Shown: positions 1-9,119, numbered from the stretch's first letter. The stretch: DNA of 64,000 nucleotides from Planctomycetota bacterium (GCA_029259915.1 JAJDED010000015.1:43453-107452), one strand, 5' to 3'. Numbers and translations: made by a program. The notes: generated from the letters alone by a model not told the origin.

Positions 1-8
1 CTACAATT

Positions 9-1124
9 ATGCACCGTGTGCTGCTTTTGGGCGCTGGAAAAATTGGTCGAATGATCGCCCGGCTGTTGGTCGATTCGGGTGACTACGAACTAGTAGTTGC
101 TGACAGAAGCAACGATTCGCTACAACTGCTTGCCGACCAAAGCGGCGCGGGAACCGTCCAGGTCGACGCAAGTGATGGAGAACAACTCGCCAAGGCAATC
201 AAGGGTTGCGATTCGGTGATCTCCGCATTGAGCTTTCGTTTTAATCCCCTGATTGCAGAAGTGGCTCTGGAGGCGGGTGCCAATTACTTCGATCTGACCG
301 AAGACGTGGCTACCACGCGTAAGGTGCGAAAGATTGCCGACAGGGCTGCCCCGGGACAGATTTTCATGCCCCAATGTGGTTTGGCCCCAGGATTTATCTC
401 GATCGTAGCCAACCACCTGTCTAAGTCGTTCGAGAAATTGGAGACCTTGCGAATGCGCGTCGGTGCACTGCCCCAATTTCCGACCGGAGCACTAAAGTAC
501 AATCTCACCTGGTCCACTGACGGATTGATCAACGAATACTGCAATCCGTGCGAAGCGATCCATTTGGACCAACGACTCGAAGTACTCCCCTTGGAGGGAT
601 TCGAACACTTTTCGCTCGACGGCGTCCGCTACGAAGCGTTCAATACCAGCGGCGGGTTGGGGACCCTGTGTGAATCGCTCGAGGGTAGCATTCGAGAACT
701 CAACTACAAAACGGTCCGCTATCAGGGGCATCGCGATCAGATGTTGCTCTTGGTCAACGAATTGCGACTCAGCGAGCGGCGCGAATTACTCAAAGACATC
801 TTAGAAAATTCCGTACCCGTTACTTATCAAGATGTCGTGGTCACTTTTTGTACAGTGACGGGGCAGCAGAATGGCCAATTAGTACAGCAAACCGATGCAC
901 GAAAAATTTATCACGAATCGATTGGCAAAGAAAATTGGAGCGCCATCCAGATCACCACCGCCGCGGGGATTTGCACTGTGCTCGACATGCATGTGACAGA
1001 TCAACTCCCCGGACAAGGATTTGTGCGACAGGAACAGGTCGATTTCGAAAAGTTTATTGCCAACCGATTCGGAAAACGCTACGAGTCGCTCAGTGCCACT
1101 CGCTTTAGCAGCGGCGCACAGTGA
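9..1124 (+). CDS. Saccharopine dehydrogenase-family oxidoreductase (lysine 6-dehydrogenase-like)
   Basis: A 371-residue NAD(P)-dependent dehydrogenase. The N-terminus VLLLGAGKIG is a Rossmann dinucleotide-binding motif. The middle (about residues 150-230, with GALPQFPTGALKYN and NTSGGLGTLCES) resembles the catalytic region of saccharopine dehydrogenases and bacterial lysine 6-dehydrogenases. The length fits the short bacterial lysine dehydrogenases better than the fused plant/animal LKR-SDH. It is followed after 37 bases by an ALDH7-type aminoadipate-semialdehyde dehydrogenase, so the likely job is to make 2-aminoadipate-6-semialdehyde from lysine or saccharopine. Which substrate it uses cannot be told from sequence alone. 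The ATG lies at the very start of the window, so upstream operon members may be missing. Confidence 0.85.
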   Translation: MHRVLLLGAGKIGRMIARLLVDSGDYELVVADRSNDSLQLLADQSGAGTVQVDASDGEQLAKAIKGCDSVISALSFRFNPLIAEVALEAGANYFDLTEDVATTRKVRKIADRAAPGQIFMPQCGLAPGFISIVANHLSKSFEKLETLRMRVGALPQFPTGALKYNLTWSTDGLINEYCNPCEAIHLDQRLEVLPLEGFEHFSLDGVRYEAFNTSGGLGTLCESLEGSIRELNYKTVRYQGHRDQMLLLVNELRLSERRELLKDILENSVPVTYQDVVVTFCTVTGQQNGQLVQQTDARKIYHESIGKENWSAIQITTAAGICTVLDMHVTDQLPGQGFVRQEQVDFEKFIANRFGKRYESLSATRFSSGAQ

Positions 1125-1161
1125 ATCGCGAGAACTTCCCAATTCTCTAGGAAACTTCGTA

Positions 1162-2703
1162 ATGAATGCACAACTGCAAGCCGCCTGGAAAGCAATGGGC
1201 TGCGAACAAAAGCCGCTGAGCGTGGCGGTTGGTAGAGAATGGATCGCAGGCAGCGGTGATCCGCTTGCCGTCCGTTCGCCCATCGACGGCAGCACCTTGG
1301 CCACGTTCACGTTGGGTGATCCCGACCAAGTGGATCAAGCGATTGACAAAGCCACAGCCGCTTTCCGCAATTGGCGAACCGTTCCGGCACCCGTACGCGG
1401 CGAGTGGGTCCGACGCTTTGGGCAATCAATGCGCACGCACAAAGAAAGTCTGGCTACGGTCGTCAGTTGGGAAGCAGGGAAGATCTTCTCCGAAGCGCTC
1501 GGCGAAGTGCAGGAGATGATCGACATTTGCGATTTTGCCGTGGGGCTGAGTCGTCAGCTCTATGGCAAAACAATCGCCAGCGAGCGCCCCGGGCACCGGC
1601 TGGCAGAGCAATGGCATCCGCTGGGGCCTGTCGGCGTGATCTCGGCTTTTAATTTTCCTGTGGCGGTGTGGGCGTGGAACGCGGCGATCGGCTGGGTCTG
1701 TGGCGATCCGATCGTTTGGAAACCCTCTGAAAAAACACCGCTGTCGGCCATCGCTTGCCAAACGCTTGTTTCGCAAACTCTCGCGGAGATGCCGGAAATT
1801 CCACCCGCGATTTCATGCCTCGTGGTTGGTGGTGCCGATGTGGGGCAGCGGCTGTCCTCGTCGCCGAAGTTGCCATTGATCTCGGCAACCGGTTCGGTGG
1901 CGATGGGTCGCGATGTTGCCGAAACGGTCGCCCGCCGTTTGGGAAAATCGCTTTTGGAACTCGGCGGCAACAATGGCATGGTCGTCGCACCGTCGGCCGA
2001 TTTGGAATTGGCGATCCGATCGATTGTCTTTGCTGCCGTAGGCACTTGTGGCCAGCGCTGCACGACGTTGCGCCGTCTGATTGCGCATGAATCGATCGCC
2101 TCGGCGTTGCGTGACCGTCTTCTTGAAATTTTCGCACACCTATCAATCGGAAATCCGATGTCCGCAGAGACTTTAGTTGGACCATTGATCGACGAAAATG
2201 CCGGCCAGCTTATGGAAGCCGCCCTCGCCGCGGCGAAAGACCAAGGAGGCACCGTCCACGGCGGAGAACGCGTCACGCAAGGCGTGCCCGCCGGTGGGGT
2301 GTATGTCCGCCCTGCCCTTGTCGAAATCGATGCTTCCGCGCCAATTCTGCAAGAAGAAACATTTGCACCGATTCTCTATCTCATCCGCTATAAAAATCTC
2401 GAGGATGCGATTGAACTGCACAACGGCGTGCCGCAAGGGCTCGCTTCGGCAATCTTGACAAGCGACATCCGCGAGGCGGAGTTGTTTTGCTCTGCAGCCG
2501 GTTCGGACTGCGGGATAGTGAACGTGAACATTGGCACCAGCGGCGCGGAAATCGGCGGTGCGTTCGGCGGCGAAAAAGATACCGGCGGCGGACGTGAGTC
2601 GGGAAGCGACGCCTGGAAACAGTACATGCGCCGCGCGACCAACACGATCAACTATTCCGACCAACTGCCGCTGGCGCAAGGCATCCGCTTCGACATCGAT
2701 TGA
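1162..2703 (+). CDS. L-aminoadipate-semialdehyde dehydrogenase (ALDH7 type)
   Basis: A 513-residue aldehyde dehydrogenase that oxidises aminoadipate semialdehyde to 2-aminoadipate with NAD(P)+. Visible features are the FNFPVAVWAWN and VWKPSEKTPL cofactor-site segments, the glycine motif ATGSVAMG, the general-base region LELGGNNG and the catalytic cysteine in GTCGQRCTTLRR. The last segment is characteristic of the ALDH7 (antiquitin/AmaB) branch. I start it at the ATG at 1162, with a GGA nine bases upstream. An open frame runs further upstream but overlaps the preceding dehydrogenase. With that gene it forms a two-step lysine catabolic operon (inference from pairing and family). Confidence 0.88.
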   Translation: MNAQLQAAWKAMGCEQKPLSVAVGREWIAGSGDPLAVRSPIDGSTLATFTLGDPDQVDQAIDKATAAFRNWRTVPAPVRGEWVRRFGQSMRTHKESLATVVSWEAGKIFSEALGEVQEMIDICDFAVGLSRQLYGKTIASERPGHRLAEQWHPLGPVGVISAFNFPVAVWAWNAAIGWVCGDPIVWKPSEKTPLSAIACQTLVSQTLAEMPEIPPAISCLVVGGADVGQRLSSSPKLPLISATGSVAMGRDVAETVARRLGKSLLELGGNNGMVVAPSADLELAIRSIVFAAVGTCGQRCTTLRRLIAHESIASALRDRLLEIFAHLSIGNPMSAETLVGPLIDENAGQLMEAALAAAKDQGGTVHGGERVTQGVPAGGVYVRPALVEIDASAPILQEETFAPILYLIRYKNLEDAIELHNGVPQGLASAILTSDIREAELFCSAAGSDCGIVNVNIGTSGAEIGGAFGGEKDTGGGRESGSDAWKQYMRRATNTINYSDQLPLAQGIRFDID

Positions 2704-2720
2704 CGTGCTCTCGGAAAATC

Positions 2721-3581
2721 CTACCGATCGCTGGGAACCGAGTACCAACCGTCACCAGCCGGTGCATAACCGGCCTCGCGGGTTGACGCAGGCTGTGAGT
2801 ACACAGCCGGAACCACGTCGACGCCAGTGCGACTCGCAGTTCGATCGCGCGGATTGAACAGCTTCGGCGCCTCGAAAAAAGTGCTCTTGTTGTTCTGTAG
2901 CGTGGAAGATTCGCTTTCCGGACGGTTGCTTTCATACGTCGACGAGCCCGCGGGCGTCGGTTCGTTCGGCTGCAACTGAGGTTGCGGCGTTGCAGGACCC
3001 ACGCTGGGGCTATTGGAATAAACAGGAGCTGATGCCGCACCCGCACAACCCACACATGGCGAAGCAGGCTCGGTGTACACGGCCTGACTCACGCCAGTCG
3101 CACAAGTTGCACATGGCGAGCAAGGCGAACAACACGAGGAAACCACCGGGCTCATGGCAACGGTGGGACGCAACAACACAGGCCGAGCCACCGTAGTCAC
3201 CGCTGGCTGATAGTACGAAGTTCTCGTCAACGGAGCGTAGGAAGTCACGTAAGGCGAGTAAGCGGCTGTGTAGGGCGAATAGGCCGCAGTGTAAGGAGCA
3301 TAACCGGCCGTGTAGGCTGGTGCCGCTGCCGTCGAGACGCCATAGCGCCGCAACCGCATCCGATCGAGCAACTTGCCAGGATACCAACCTGTGCGAGGTT
3401 GGTAGGCCACAGTCGGTTGATAAGCAATCTGTTGAACGGGTTGATAGGCAACTTGTTGGATCGGCTGATAGGCAATCTGTTGTACAGGGCTACAACACTG
3501 AGCCTGTACGGCGGGTGACAACCCGACAATCGCAACAGCAAACAAACAGGCGGAAACTAGGCGCATAGAAATTCGATTCAT
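2721..3581 (-). CDS. Secreted Tyr/Cys-rich repeat protein
   Basis: A 286-residue protein with a clear signal peptide (MNRISMRLVSACLFAVAIVG, cleavage near AVQAQ). The start of the mature part has four or five tandem copies of a QQIAYQP-like heptad. A second repeat zone follows with YTA/SYSPYTAAY units, then a Cys-rich stretch (CCSPCSPCATCATG, PCVGCAG) and a Pro/Ser/Asn-rich C-terminal third. It is low-complexity throughout with no enzyme motif. Proteins of this style are common as exported cell-surface components in planctomycetes. The function is unknown. Its end faces the end of the ALDH gene with 17 bases between them. Confidence 0.75.
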   Translation of the reverse strand: MNRISMRLVSACLFAVAIVGLSPAVQAQCCSPVQQIAYQPIQQVAYQPVQQIAYQPTVAYQPRTGWYPGKLLDRMRLRRYGVSTAAAPAYTAGYAPYTAAYSPYTAAYSPYVTSYAPLTRTSYYQPAVTTVARPVLLRPTVAMSPVVSSCCSPCSPCATCATGVSQAVYTEPASPCVGCAGAASAPVYSNSPSVGPATPQPQLQPNEPTPAGSSTYESNRPESESSTLQNNKSTFFEAPKLFNPRDRTASRTGVDVVPAVYSQPASTREAGYAPAGDGWYSVPSDR

Positions 3582-3612
3582 GGTTTTAATCTCGCAAAAA
3601 TAAACAAGGGTC

Positions 3613-3634
3613 TTGGGGGCATAGGTTCCCCCAA
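3613..3634. other. Short hairpin upstream of the secreted repeat protein
   Basis: TTGGGGG (3613-3619) and CCCCCAA (3628-3634) form a perfect 7-bp stem with an 8-base loop, about 30 bases before the start codon of the minus-strand secreted protein. It could be a 5' leader structure. No T-run follows it. Confidence 0.35.
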
Positions 3635-4095
3635 TAATATGGTTTAATCTCCCACCACCACTCTTTGCAACTATTTTCTGCTGCAGAACTCAATTTGGTT
3701 GTGATTTTATGTTGGGAAGACTTTGCGATCTGGGAAAAGTCGGCGAGAGGAGCGATTCAGGGTCTTGCCGGTTGTGCTATCGCACTAGTGCAATCACCAT
3801 GTCCAGGCAGCCATGCCTGTTGGAAAAGTGTAGCCCACATTCGGGCCCGGTGACTCCGGGACAAAAACTACGGCAAATGCTGGCAACAGCACTGTTGACA
3901 AAAAACATCATCGCCACCGCTGCCTCTGCTAGAGAGCATTACGCGGCGAACAGCCGCAGAGTTCACTTGCGGGTCAGGACGTTTTTGCCAGCAGCAAGTC
4001 TGGTAGCTTTTGCGCAGCATGCGCCAGATGATGGATCGACAACCAGGGTACACTGGTTGTCTTAGCTGGCCTCATTGTCCCCATTTTAGGACCGT
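3635..4095. other. Intergenic stretch without a recognised gene
   Basis: About 460 bases between the antitoxin and the secreted repeat protein. Short open frames exist here but none has a convincing start or recognisable protein. The only structure I see is the palindrome at 4038-4061. Confidence 0.5.
4038..4061 (-). terminator. Palindrome downstream of the toxin-antitoxin pair
   Basis: GACAACCAG and CTGGTTGTC form a perfect 9-bp stem with a 6-base loop, about 35 bases beyond the antitoxin stop on the minus strand. The position suits a transcription end. There is no clear T-tract, so it may instead be a repeat. Confidence 0.4.
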
Positions 4096-4410
4096 TTAAG
4101 ATGCCCGGACGTGTAGCTCTAATCCTTCATGTTGTTGTAGAGACGAGATCACCTGTGAGAGGTTATCAGCGCGTGGGTTGCCTTTTTCACTAAGCATACG
4201 CATCAGGCTTTCGGGTTTTTTGCCAACAACAACACCGAGCTTTTGAAAACCGATCGTAGCGTTCACGTAATCACGCAGCAAAATCTTGGCAACACCGACT
4301 TCTCCATTGAGGAAGCATTCAGCAGCTTCGGTCAAAAGACCGATGCGAAACTTTGGGTCTTCCTGAGCCCGTTTTAGCACGGTCTCTTTGAATGGTTTGG
4401 TTAGTGGCAT
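4096..4410 (-). CDS. Antitoxin, HI1420/HigA-like helix-turn-helix protein
   Basis: A 104-residue protein. The start MPLTKPFKETVLKRAQ and the helix-turn-helix region around VGVVVGKKPESLMRMLSEKG match the probable addiction-module antidote family (HI1420 type), which has a Cro/C1-like DNA-binding fold. It should bind and neutralise the adjacent toxin and repress the pair's promoter (family knowledge). The gene begins 4 bases after the toxin stop, so the two are co-transcribed in the toxin-first order typical of HigBA-like modules. I use the ATG at 4410, since the longer frame would run into the toxin gene. Confidence 0.85.
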   Translation of the reverse strand: MPLTKPFKETVLKRAQEDPKFRIGLLTEAAECFLNGEVGVAKILLRDYVNATIGFQKLGVVVGKKPESLMRMLSEKGNPRADNLSQVISSLQQHEGLELHVRAS

Positions 4411-4414
4411 TGCT

Positions 4415-4738
4415 TCAACTCCTCTTCTGTTTTTTATAGTCTGCCCACCTTGCTTTGGCGTCTTCAATATCTTGTCGTTGGCGTTTCTTGGATCCGCCGC
4501 CGAGCAAGATAATCAGTTTCTCTCCGTCGCGGCCAGAGTAGATGCGGTAACCTGGTCTGAAATGAATCCGGGTTTCGCTCACACCGCTCCCAACTGGCTT
4601 CACATCGCCAAGGTTGCCGTCTTCGATTCGAGCCAAAGCTGTACGTACCTTCAAAGCGGCCTGACGATCGAGAGTTTCAAACCACGAGGTAAAAGGGCTG
4701 TTGCCATCCGGTGTTTGATATTCGCGTACCTCAACCAT
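4415..4738 (-). CDS. RelE/ParE-superfamily toxin, HI1419/HigB type
   Basis: A 107-residue addiction-module killer protein. The opening VEVREYQTPDGNSPFTSWF, the middle GVSETRIHFRPGYRIY and the ending LLGGGSKKRQRQDIEDAKA are the hallmarks of the phage-derived Gp49-like/HigB family, presumed ribosome-dependent mRNA nucleases. It is first in a two-gene unit with the antitoxin. The start at 4738 gives the family's usual length; a frame extending 11 codons upstream lacks family similarity. Confidence 0.87.
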   Translation of the reverse strand: MVEVREYQTPDGNSPFTSWFETLDRQAALKVRTALARIEDGNLGDVKPVGSGVSETRIHFRPGYRIYSGRDGEKLIILLGGGSKKRQRQDIEDAKARWADYKKQKRS

Positions 4739-4892
4739 ACTTAATGGTAACACATAGGTTATTAAATACAAGCACTATTCTTAGATCGTGTGCAAATATC
4801 GCGGGGTCCAAACGACACTAGCCCATGCAACCGAATGTTTTTGGTTTTTAGCGCAGTTCTAGCGAGGCCGACAGAATGTTCGCCCAGAAAAA

Positions 4893-5153
4893 CTATCGCG
4901 GAACTTGCGGACGGTGGAAGCCAACTTGTTCGAGGGCTTTGTAGACTTCTTCGAGCGTCTTCTCTCCGAAATTGGAGATGCTCAGCAAGTCGGCCCGTGT
5001 GCAGTGAAGCAGATCGTTCACGGTAAAGATGCCCCGTTCTTCGAGGCAGTTGGTCGTACGCACCGCCAAGCCGATTTCGGCTGTGCTCATTTCCAATCGA
5101 TCCTTGAGTCCTTGATTCGCCAATTCAGCTTGATTCAACGGAATACGCGTCAT
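4893..5153 (-). CDS. Stand-alone RNA polymerase alpha C-terminal domain protein
   Basis: An 86-residue protein that is almost entirely an alpha-CTD (two helix-hairpin-helix-like units). The stretch EIGLAVRTTNCLEERGI followed by DLLHCTRADLLSISNFGEKT aligns with the C-terminal domain of the alpha subunit. The residues that contact UP-element DNA in E. coli alpha (R265, N268, N294, G296, K298) appear as R32, N35, N61, G63 and K65. There is no N-terminal assembly domain, so it cannot replace alpha in the core enzyme. It could act as a separate DNA-binding or promoter-tethering factor (inference). It is divergent from the UvrD helicase, with a palindrome between them. Confidence 0.8.
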   Translation of the reverse strand: MTRIPLNQAELANQGLKDRLEMSTAEIGLAVRTTNCLEERGIFTVNDLLHCTRADLLSISNFGEKTLEEVYKALEQVGFHRPQVPR

Positions 5154-5344
5154 GGTCGGGTTCCCTCCCTCGAATGCTTCTTACAATTGAAAAATCTGAC
5201 ATTGGCCGGGAGTATACCAATTTTTGCTCGATGACCAACAAAAAAATGGCAAGATCGCCGGATTTCTGTCGGTAATCAAGCGGTGCTATCATTGGCATGA
5301 CTGGGTCGCACCCTCAAGTGCTTTGACAAAGCCTAATTTTATTG

Positions 5345-5405
5345 TGAGCCGAACGCGTTAGCGTCGGGTGAACCTGGAAAAACCCGCGGCTAGCGCCGTC
5401 GGCTC
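5345..5405. repeat. Imperfect GC-rich palindrome
   Basis: TGAGCCGAACGCGTTAGCG at 5345-5363 is followed about 20 bases later by CCCGCGGCTAGCGCCGTCGG. The arms are inverted copies of one another with a few mismatches over about 23 bases. It lies in the divergent gap between the alpha-CTD gene and the helicase gene. It has the look of a dispersed REP-like intergenic repeat; only one copy is visible here. Confidence 0.5.
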
Positions 5406-5494
5406 AGTTGATGAACCCTTAGCTTTTGGTCCGACAATGCACTAGGATGATATTTGGCAGTGCCTTCCTCCAAACATGTCCAAGAAAGTTTTCT

Positions 5495-7792
5495 GTGGAC
5501 CCACTTTTCGAGAATCTCAACCCCGCGCAGTGCGAAGCGGTCCGACACATGGAAGGCCCGATGCTGGTGCTTTCTGGCCCGGGTAGTGGGAAGACCCGCG
5601 TCGTCACGCATCGGATTGCCCATTTGCTGCGCGAAGGAATCCCGGCGCGACAAATTCTGGCTCTCACTTTTACGAACAAAGCAGCAGACGAAATGCGTGT
5701 GCGCATCGAGCAACTCGCCCCCGGGGCCGACGTCTGGATTAGCACGTTCCACCGTTTTGGCGCACGCCTGTTGCGGACCCATGCCGAGTTTGTGGGATTA
5801 ACGCCAAACTTTACGATTTACGACACCTCGGACGCCAAGCAAACATTGTCTCGCGTGATCGAAGCCGGCAAGTTCAAAACGATGCACTACACCCCCGAGC
5901 GGATTGCCAGTGCCATCAGCGCCGCGAAAAACAAACTGATCACACCCGAGCGATACGAGCCTCGTCCTTCAAGCCCGTTGAGCCAGATCGTTGCAGAGGT
6001 CTATCCGGCATATCAAAAGCGACTACTTTCTTCCTCGGCCGTCGATTTCGACGACTTGTTGCTGCACGTTGCCGAGTTGCTTTATCAAAATGCGGAAGTA
6101 CGCGCCCATCTCGACAACCGCTACCGCTACATTTTGGTCGACGAGTATCAGGACACTAACAATGCGCAGTATGTGATGCTGCGTGCATTGTCAGTCGATT
6201 ATCCCAACTTGGCCGTCACGGGCGATCCCGACCAATCGATCTACGGTTGGCGAGGCGCGGATATCAAAAACATCTTGCAGTTCGAGTCCGACTTTCCGAA
6301 CGCCCGCGTGGTACGGCTGGAAACAAACTACCGCAGCACAAAAAACATTTTGCACGTCGCCGACCAATTGATTGCTCACAATCTGCAACGAAAACAAAAA
6401 GCGTTACTCACCGAGAATCCCACCGGGCCTGCAGTTCGTTTGACGCAGTACGCCAACCAGGATGCCGAGTCGCAAGGTATCGCGGAGCAAATCGCCCAAA
6501 GAATCGAGGCAGGCGAATGCCAGCCAAGCGACGTCGCCATTTTTTATCGGGTCAACGCCCTCTCTCGCTCGCTCGAAAAAGCGCTGCGCGAGAGGGGAGT
6601 TCCCTACCAGATGATCCGCGGGCAGGAATTCTATCAGCGGAAAGAAATCAAGGACATCCTGGCGTATTGCCAGTTGATCAACAATCCGCGCGACGATCAG
6701 GCGGTGCTGCGAACCATCAACACCCCGACACGCGGCATCGGACGCAAAACGGTCGATCGGCTCATCGAACATGCGTTCCGCACGGGAAACACCTTGTTGG
6801 GTGCGGCACGCGAGGCAATTCAAATCGAAGGTCTAGCCGCCCGCAGTGCCAAACGCGTGGCACAGTACGTGGCGCTCGTCGATAGGCTTACCACGTTGGT
6901 TGATGGCGACCTGGAAGAAATTCTCGGCACCATTCTCGATGAATCGGGATACCGCAACCAATGGTCGGAAAGCGAAACCGAGGAGGATCTCAATCGACTG
7001 GCCAATATTGAAGAACTTTTGACTGACGCCCGGCAGTTCGACGAACAAAACCCCGGCGGCGGCTATTTGGAAATCTATTTGGAAAATGCCTGGCTGGTAA
7101 ATGAAACCGACGATTGGCAATACGATTCCGACAAAGTGACGATGATGACACTGCACGCCGCCAAAGGTCTCGAGTTCCCGGTGGTTTATATGGTGGCGGT
7201 GGAGCAAGGTCTCTTGCCGCACGAACGCAGCCGCACCGACGATACCCAGTTGGAAGAAGAACGGCGACTGGCTTTTGTGGGCATCACCCGCGCCAAAGAG
7301 CACCTGCAGCTCAGCTACGCCGTCGAGCGCGATTTCCGCGGGCAGCGGCGGCGCGCCATTCCCAGTCTTTTTCTGTTGGAGATGCCGCGCGAAACAATGG
7401 ACCTGCAACAAATCTCGGCGACCACGACTCCGTGGGAGCAATCGCCATGGGATCATGAGTGCTCGGAAGAAGAATCGTTCGACGTCGAATTTGACGTGGA
7501 TGCCATGGGATCGGATTCAGCAGTCGATTCGCCCGGCGAGAACTGGCAAGTTGCCGCCGCGCAGGTCACCACCGCTGCCCAAATGGCGGGGGATTCCATA
7601 GAATCGGACGTTGCTGTTTCGCCCGACGAGTTTGCCCAGGGCATGACGGTCGTGCACCACCAGTATGGCGTCGGGAAAATTGTTGCCCTCTCCGGTGCAG
7701 GAAACAACCGCCGCGCCACAGTCCGCTTCGCAACCGCCGGCGAAAAACGTTTCGTCCTAGCACACAGCCCCTTGCGCCCAGCGGGGCGGTAG
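5495..7792 (+). CDS. UvrD/PcrA-family DNA helicase
   Basis: A superfamily 1A 3'-5' DNA helicase of 765 residues. Motifs in order: Walker A GPGSGKT (about 28-34), Ia FTNKAADEM, II DEYQDTN, III GDPDQSIYGWRGAD, IV TNYRS, V MTLHAAKGLEFPVVY and VI RRLAFVGITRAKEHL. The C-terminus (from about 715, GMTVVHHQYGVGKIV) is the Tudor-like domain of PcrA/UvrD that contacts RNA polymerase. The frame is open from an ATG at 5426, but the first 23 residues have no family similarity. The GTG at 5495 aligns exactly with the start of UvrD, so I prefer it. Expected role: nucleotide excision and mismatch repair, and clearing stalled polymerase. Confidence 0.93.
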   Translation: MDPLFENLNPAQCEAVRHMEGPMLVLSGPGSGKTRVVTHRIAHLLREGIPARQILALTFTNKAADEMRVRIEQLAPGADVWISTFHRFGARLLRTHAEFVGLTPNFTIYDTSDAKQTLSRVIEAGKFKTMHYTPERIASAISAAKNKLITPERYEPRPSSPLSQIVAEVYPAYQKRLLSSSAVDFDDLLLHVAELLYQNAEVRAHLDNRYRYILVDEYQDTNNAQYVMLRALSVDYPNLAVTGDPDQSIYGWRGADIKNILQFESDFPNARVVRLETNYRSTKNILHVADQLIAHNLQRKQKALLTENPTGPAVRLTQYANQDAESQGIAEQIAQRIEAGECQPSDVAIFYRVNALSRSLEKALRERGVPYQMIRGQEFYQRKEIKDILAYCQLINNPRDDQAVLRTINTPTRGIGRKTVDRLIEHAFRTGNTLLGAAREAIQIEGLAARSAKRVAQYVALVDRLTTLVDGDLEEILGTILDESGYRNQWSESETEEDLNRLANIEELLTDARQFDEQNPGGGYLEIYLENAWLVNETDDWQYDSDKVTMMTLHAAKGLEFPVVYMVAVEQGLLPHERSRTDDTQLEEERRLAFVGITRAKEHLQLSYAVERDFRGQRRRAIPSLFLLEMPRETMDLQQISATTTPWEQSPWDHECSEEESFDVEFDVDAMGSDSAVDSPGENWQVAAAQVTTAAQMAGDSIESDVAVSPDEFAQGMTVVHHQYGVGKIVALSGAGNNRRATVRFATAGEKRFVLAHSPLRPAGR

Positions 7793-7931
7793 CGCGGCGC
7801 ATTCTGTCTACTTGGCGTTCTTGGCGGTTTACTCTGACTTTCTGAACCATTCTGTTTTTGCTGCTATCCGCTCGGCATGAGGCCGTGTTACACTGGGGGT
7901 TTCTCCTCTCTCAGGCAACTACTAAAAAAAC

Positions 7932-9119
7932 ATGAGCAGCGCGTGGTCTCCCCAATTTGTCTTTGCCGCTTGTCAGCGCGGTGCGGAGCTTGCTCTGAAA
8001 AAGGAGTGTGCAGCTCGCCTGGAAAATGCACGCCCCGCGTTTTCGCGGCCAGGGTTTGTTACGTTCAAATTGGATCAGCCCTGCCTGACTCCCGAGAAGT
8101 TTCAATTCCCCGGTGCATTGGCTAGAACTTTTGGCTTTTGCCTGGGCAAAATTCAGGGGGATCACCTGCAAAGTTTGGCCGAGCAGAGTTGGCAGTTGCC
8201 GGCTGTTCAAGAGTTCCTGGCTGCACATCTAATCGACAACCTGCACGTTTGGCAACGTGATGCAGATTTGCCTGGCAAGCACGGATTCGAACCTGGCGTT
8301 ACGCCCCTGGCCCAGGAAGCAGAAGCGGCGTTGCGTACACAATCACCGCTCGAAAACTTGCAAGCTGACGAAACATCAGTCCAGACTTCGTCTCGACGAA
8401 ATCGTTGGGTATTGGATGTCGCGATGGTAGAACCCACCGAATGGTGGATCGGGTGTCATCGGACGGCCCGCCGGTGCGATTGCTGGCCGGGAGGTGTCCC
8501 GCCGTTGGTTTTGCCGGAGCATGCGGTTAACCGAGCTTATCTAAAAATGAAGGAAGCCCTGCTCTGGTCGGCGCTGCCGATTGTGCCTGGAAATTTATGC
8601 GTCGAATTGGGGTGCGCCCCGGGTGGCGCGTCCCAGGCGTTGTTGGAAGCCGCAGTACAAGTCATCGGCGTCGATCCTGCGGAAGTCGATCCGGCGGTCG
8701 AGTCGCATCCCCGTTTCTCCCACTTGCGGCAACGTACCATGGAAATTCCACAACGCCATTTGCTGGGAGTGCACTGGATAGTAGCCGACATGAACGTGGC
8801 TCCCAAATACACACTCGACGCGGCAGAGGCGATCGTCACGCAACCCAATTCAGCAGTGCGCGGCATGGTTCTTACCCTGAAACTGTCCGATTGGAAGCTT
8901 CTCGACCAGTTGTCAGAGTATATGAAGCGGATTCGAAGCTGGGGCTACCGCGATGTCCGCGCACGACAATTGGCATTCAATCGCCAGGAAATCTGTGTAG
9001 TAGCTTTGCGAAGCCGTGCTCAGCGGCGTGTCAGGCGAAAATCGCGCAAGCAGCGGCGAATCGATCCTGCCCAGAAGCGTAAAACATGCAGCCCACATTT
9101 CAGTTCCAGCACTTCTTAG
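7932..9119 (+). CDS. RlmM/FtsJ-like rRNA 2'-O-ribose methyltransferase
   Basis: A 395-residue protein. The C-terminal half is an FtsJ-like SAM methyltransferase with motif I VELGCAPGGASQ at about residue 223. The K-D-K-E catalytic tetrad of 2'-O-methyltransferases is visible: K in YLKMKE (about 202), D in IVADMN (about 285), K in LTLKLSDWK (about 317) and E in NRQEICV (about 353). The N-terminal 200 residues hold a possible THUMP-like region, as in RlmM, which modifies C2498 of 23S rRNA. I cannot confirm the target nucleotide, hence no gene symbol. The tail is strongly basic. The ATG follows shortly after the helicase region on the same strand. Confidence 0.8.
   Translation: MSSAWSPQFVFAACQRGAELALKKECAARLENARPAFSRPGFVTFKLDQPCLTPEKFQFPGALARTFGFCLGKIQGDHLQSLAEQSWQLPAVQEFLAAHLIDNLHVWQRDADLPGKHGFEPGVTPLAQEAEAALRTQSPLENLQADETSVQTSSRRNRWVLDVAMVEPTEWWIGCHRTARRCDCWPGGVPPLVLPEHAVNRAYLKMKEALLWSALPIVPGNLCVELGCAPGGASQALLEAAVQVIGVDPAEVDPAVESHPRFSHLRQRTMEIPQRHLLGVHWIVADMNVAPKYTLDAAEAIVTQPNSAVRGMVLTLKLSDWKLLDQLSEYMKRIRSWGYRDVRARQLAFNRQEICVVALRSRAQRRVRRKSRKQRRIDPAQKRKTCSPHFSSSTS

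Noticed and set aside
3709..4065. A 118-codon plus-strand open frame in the 3.6-4.1 kb gap.
   Set aside because: No start signal, no recognisable protein and a Ser/Arg/Cys composition typical of noncoding frames.
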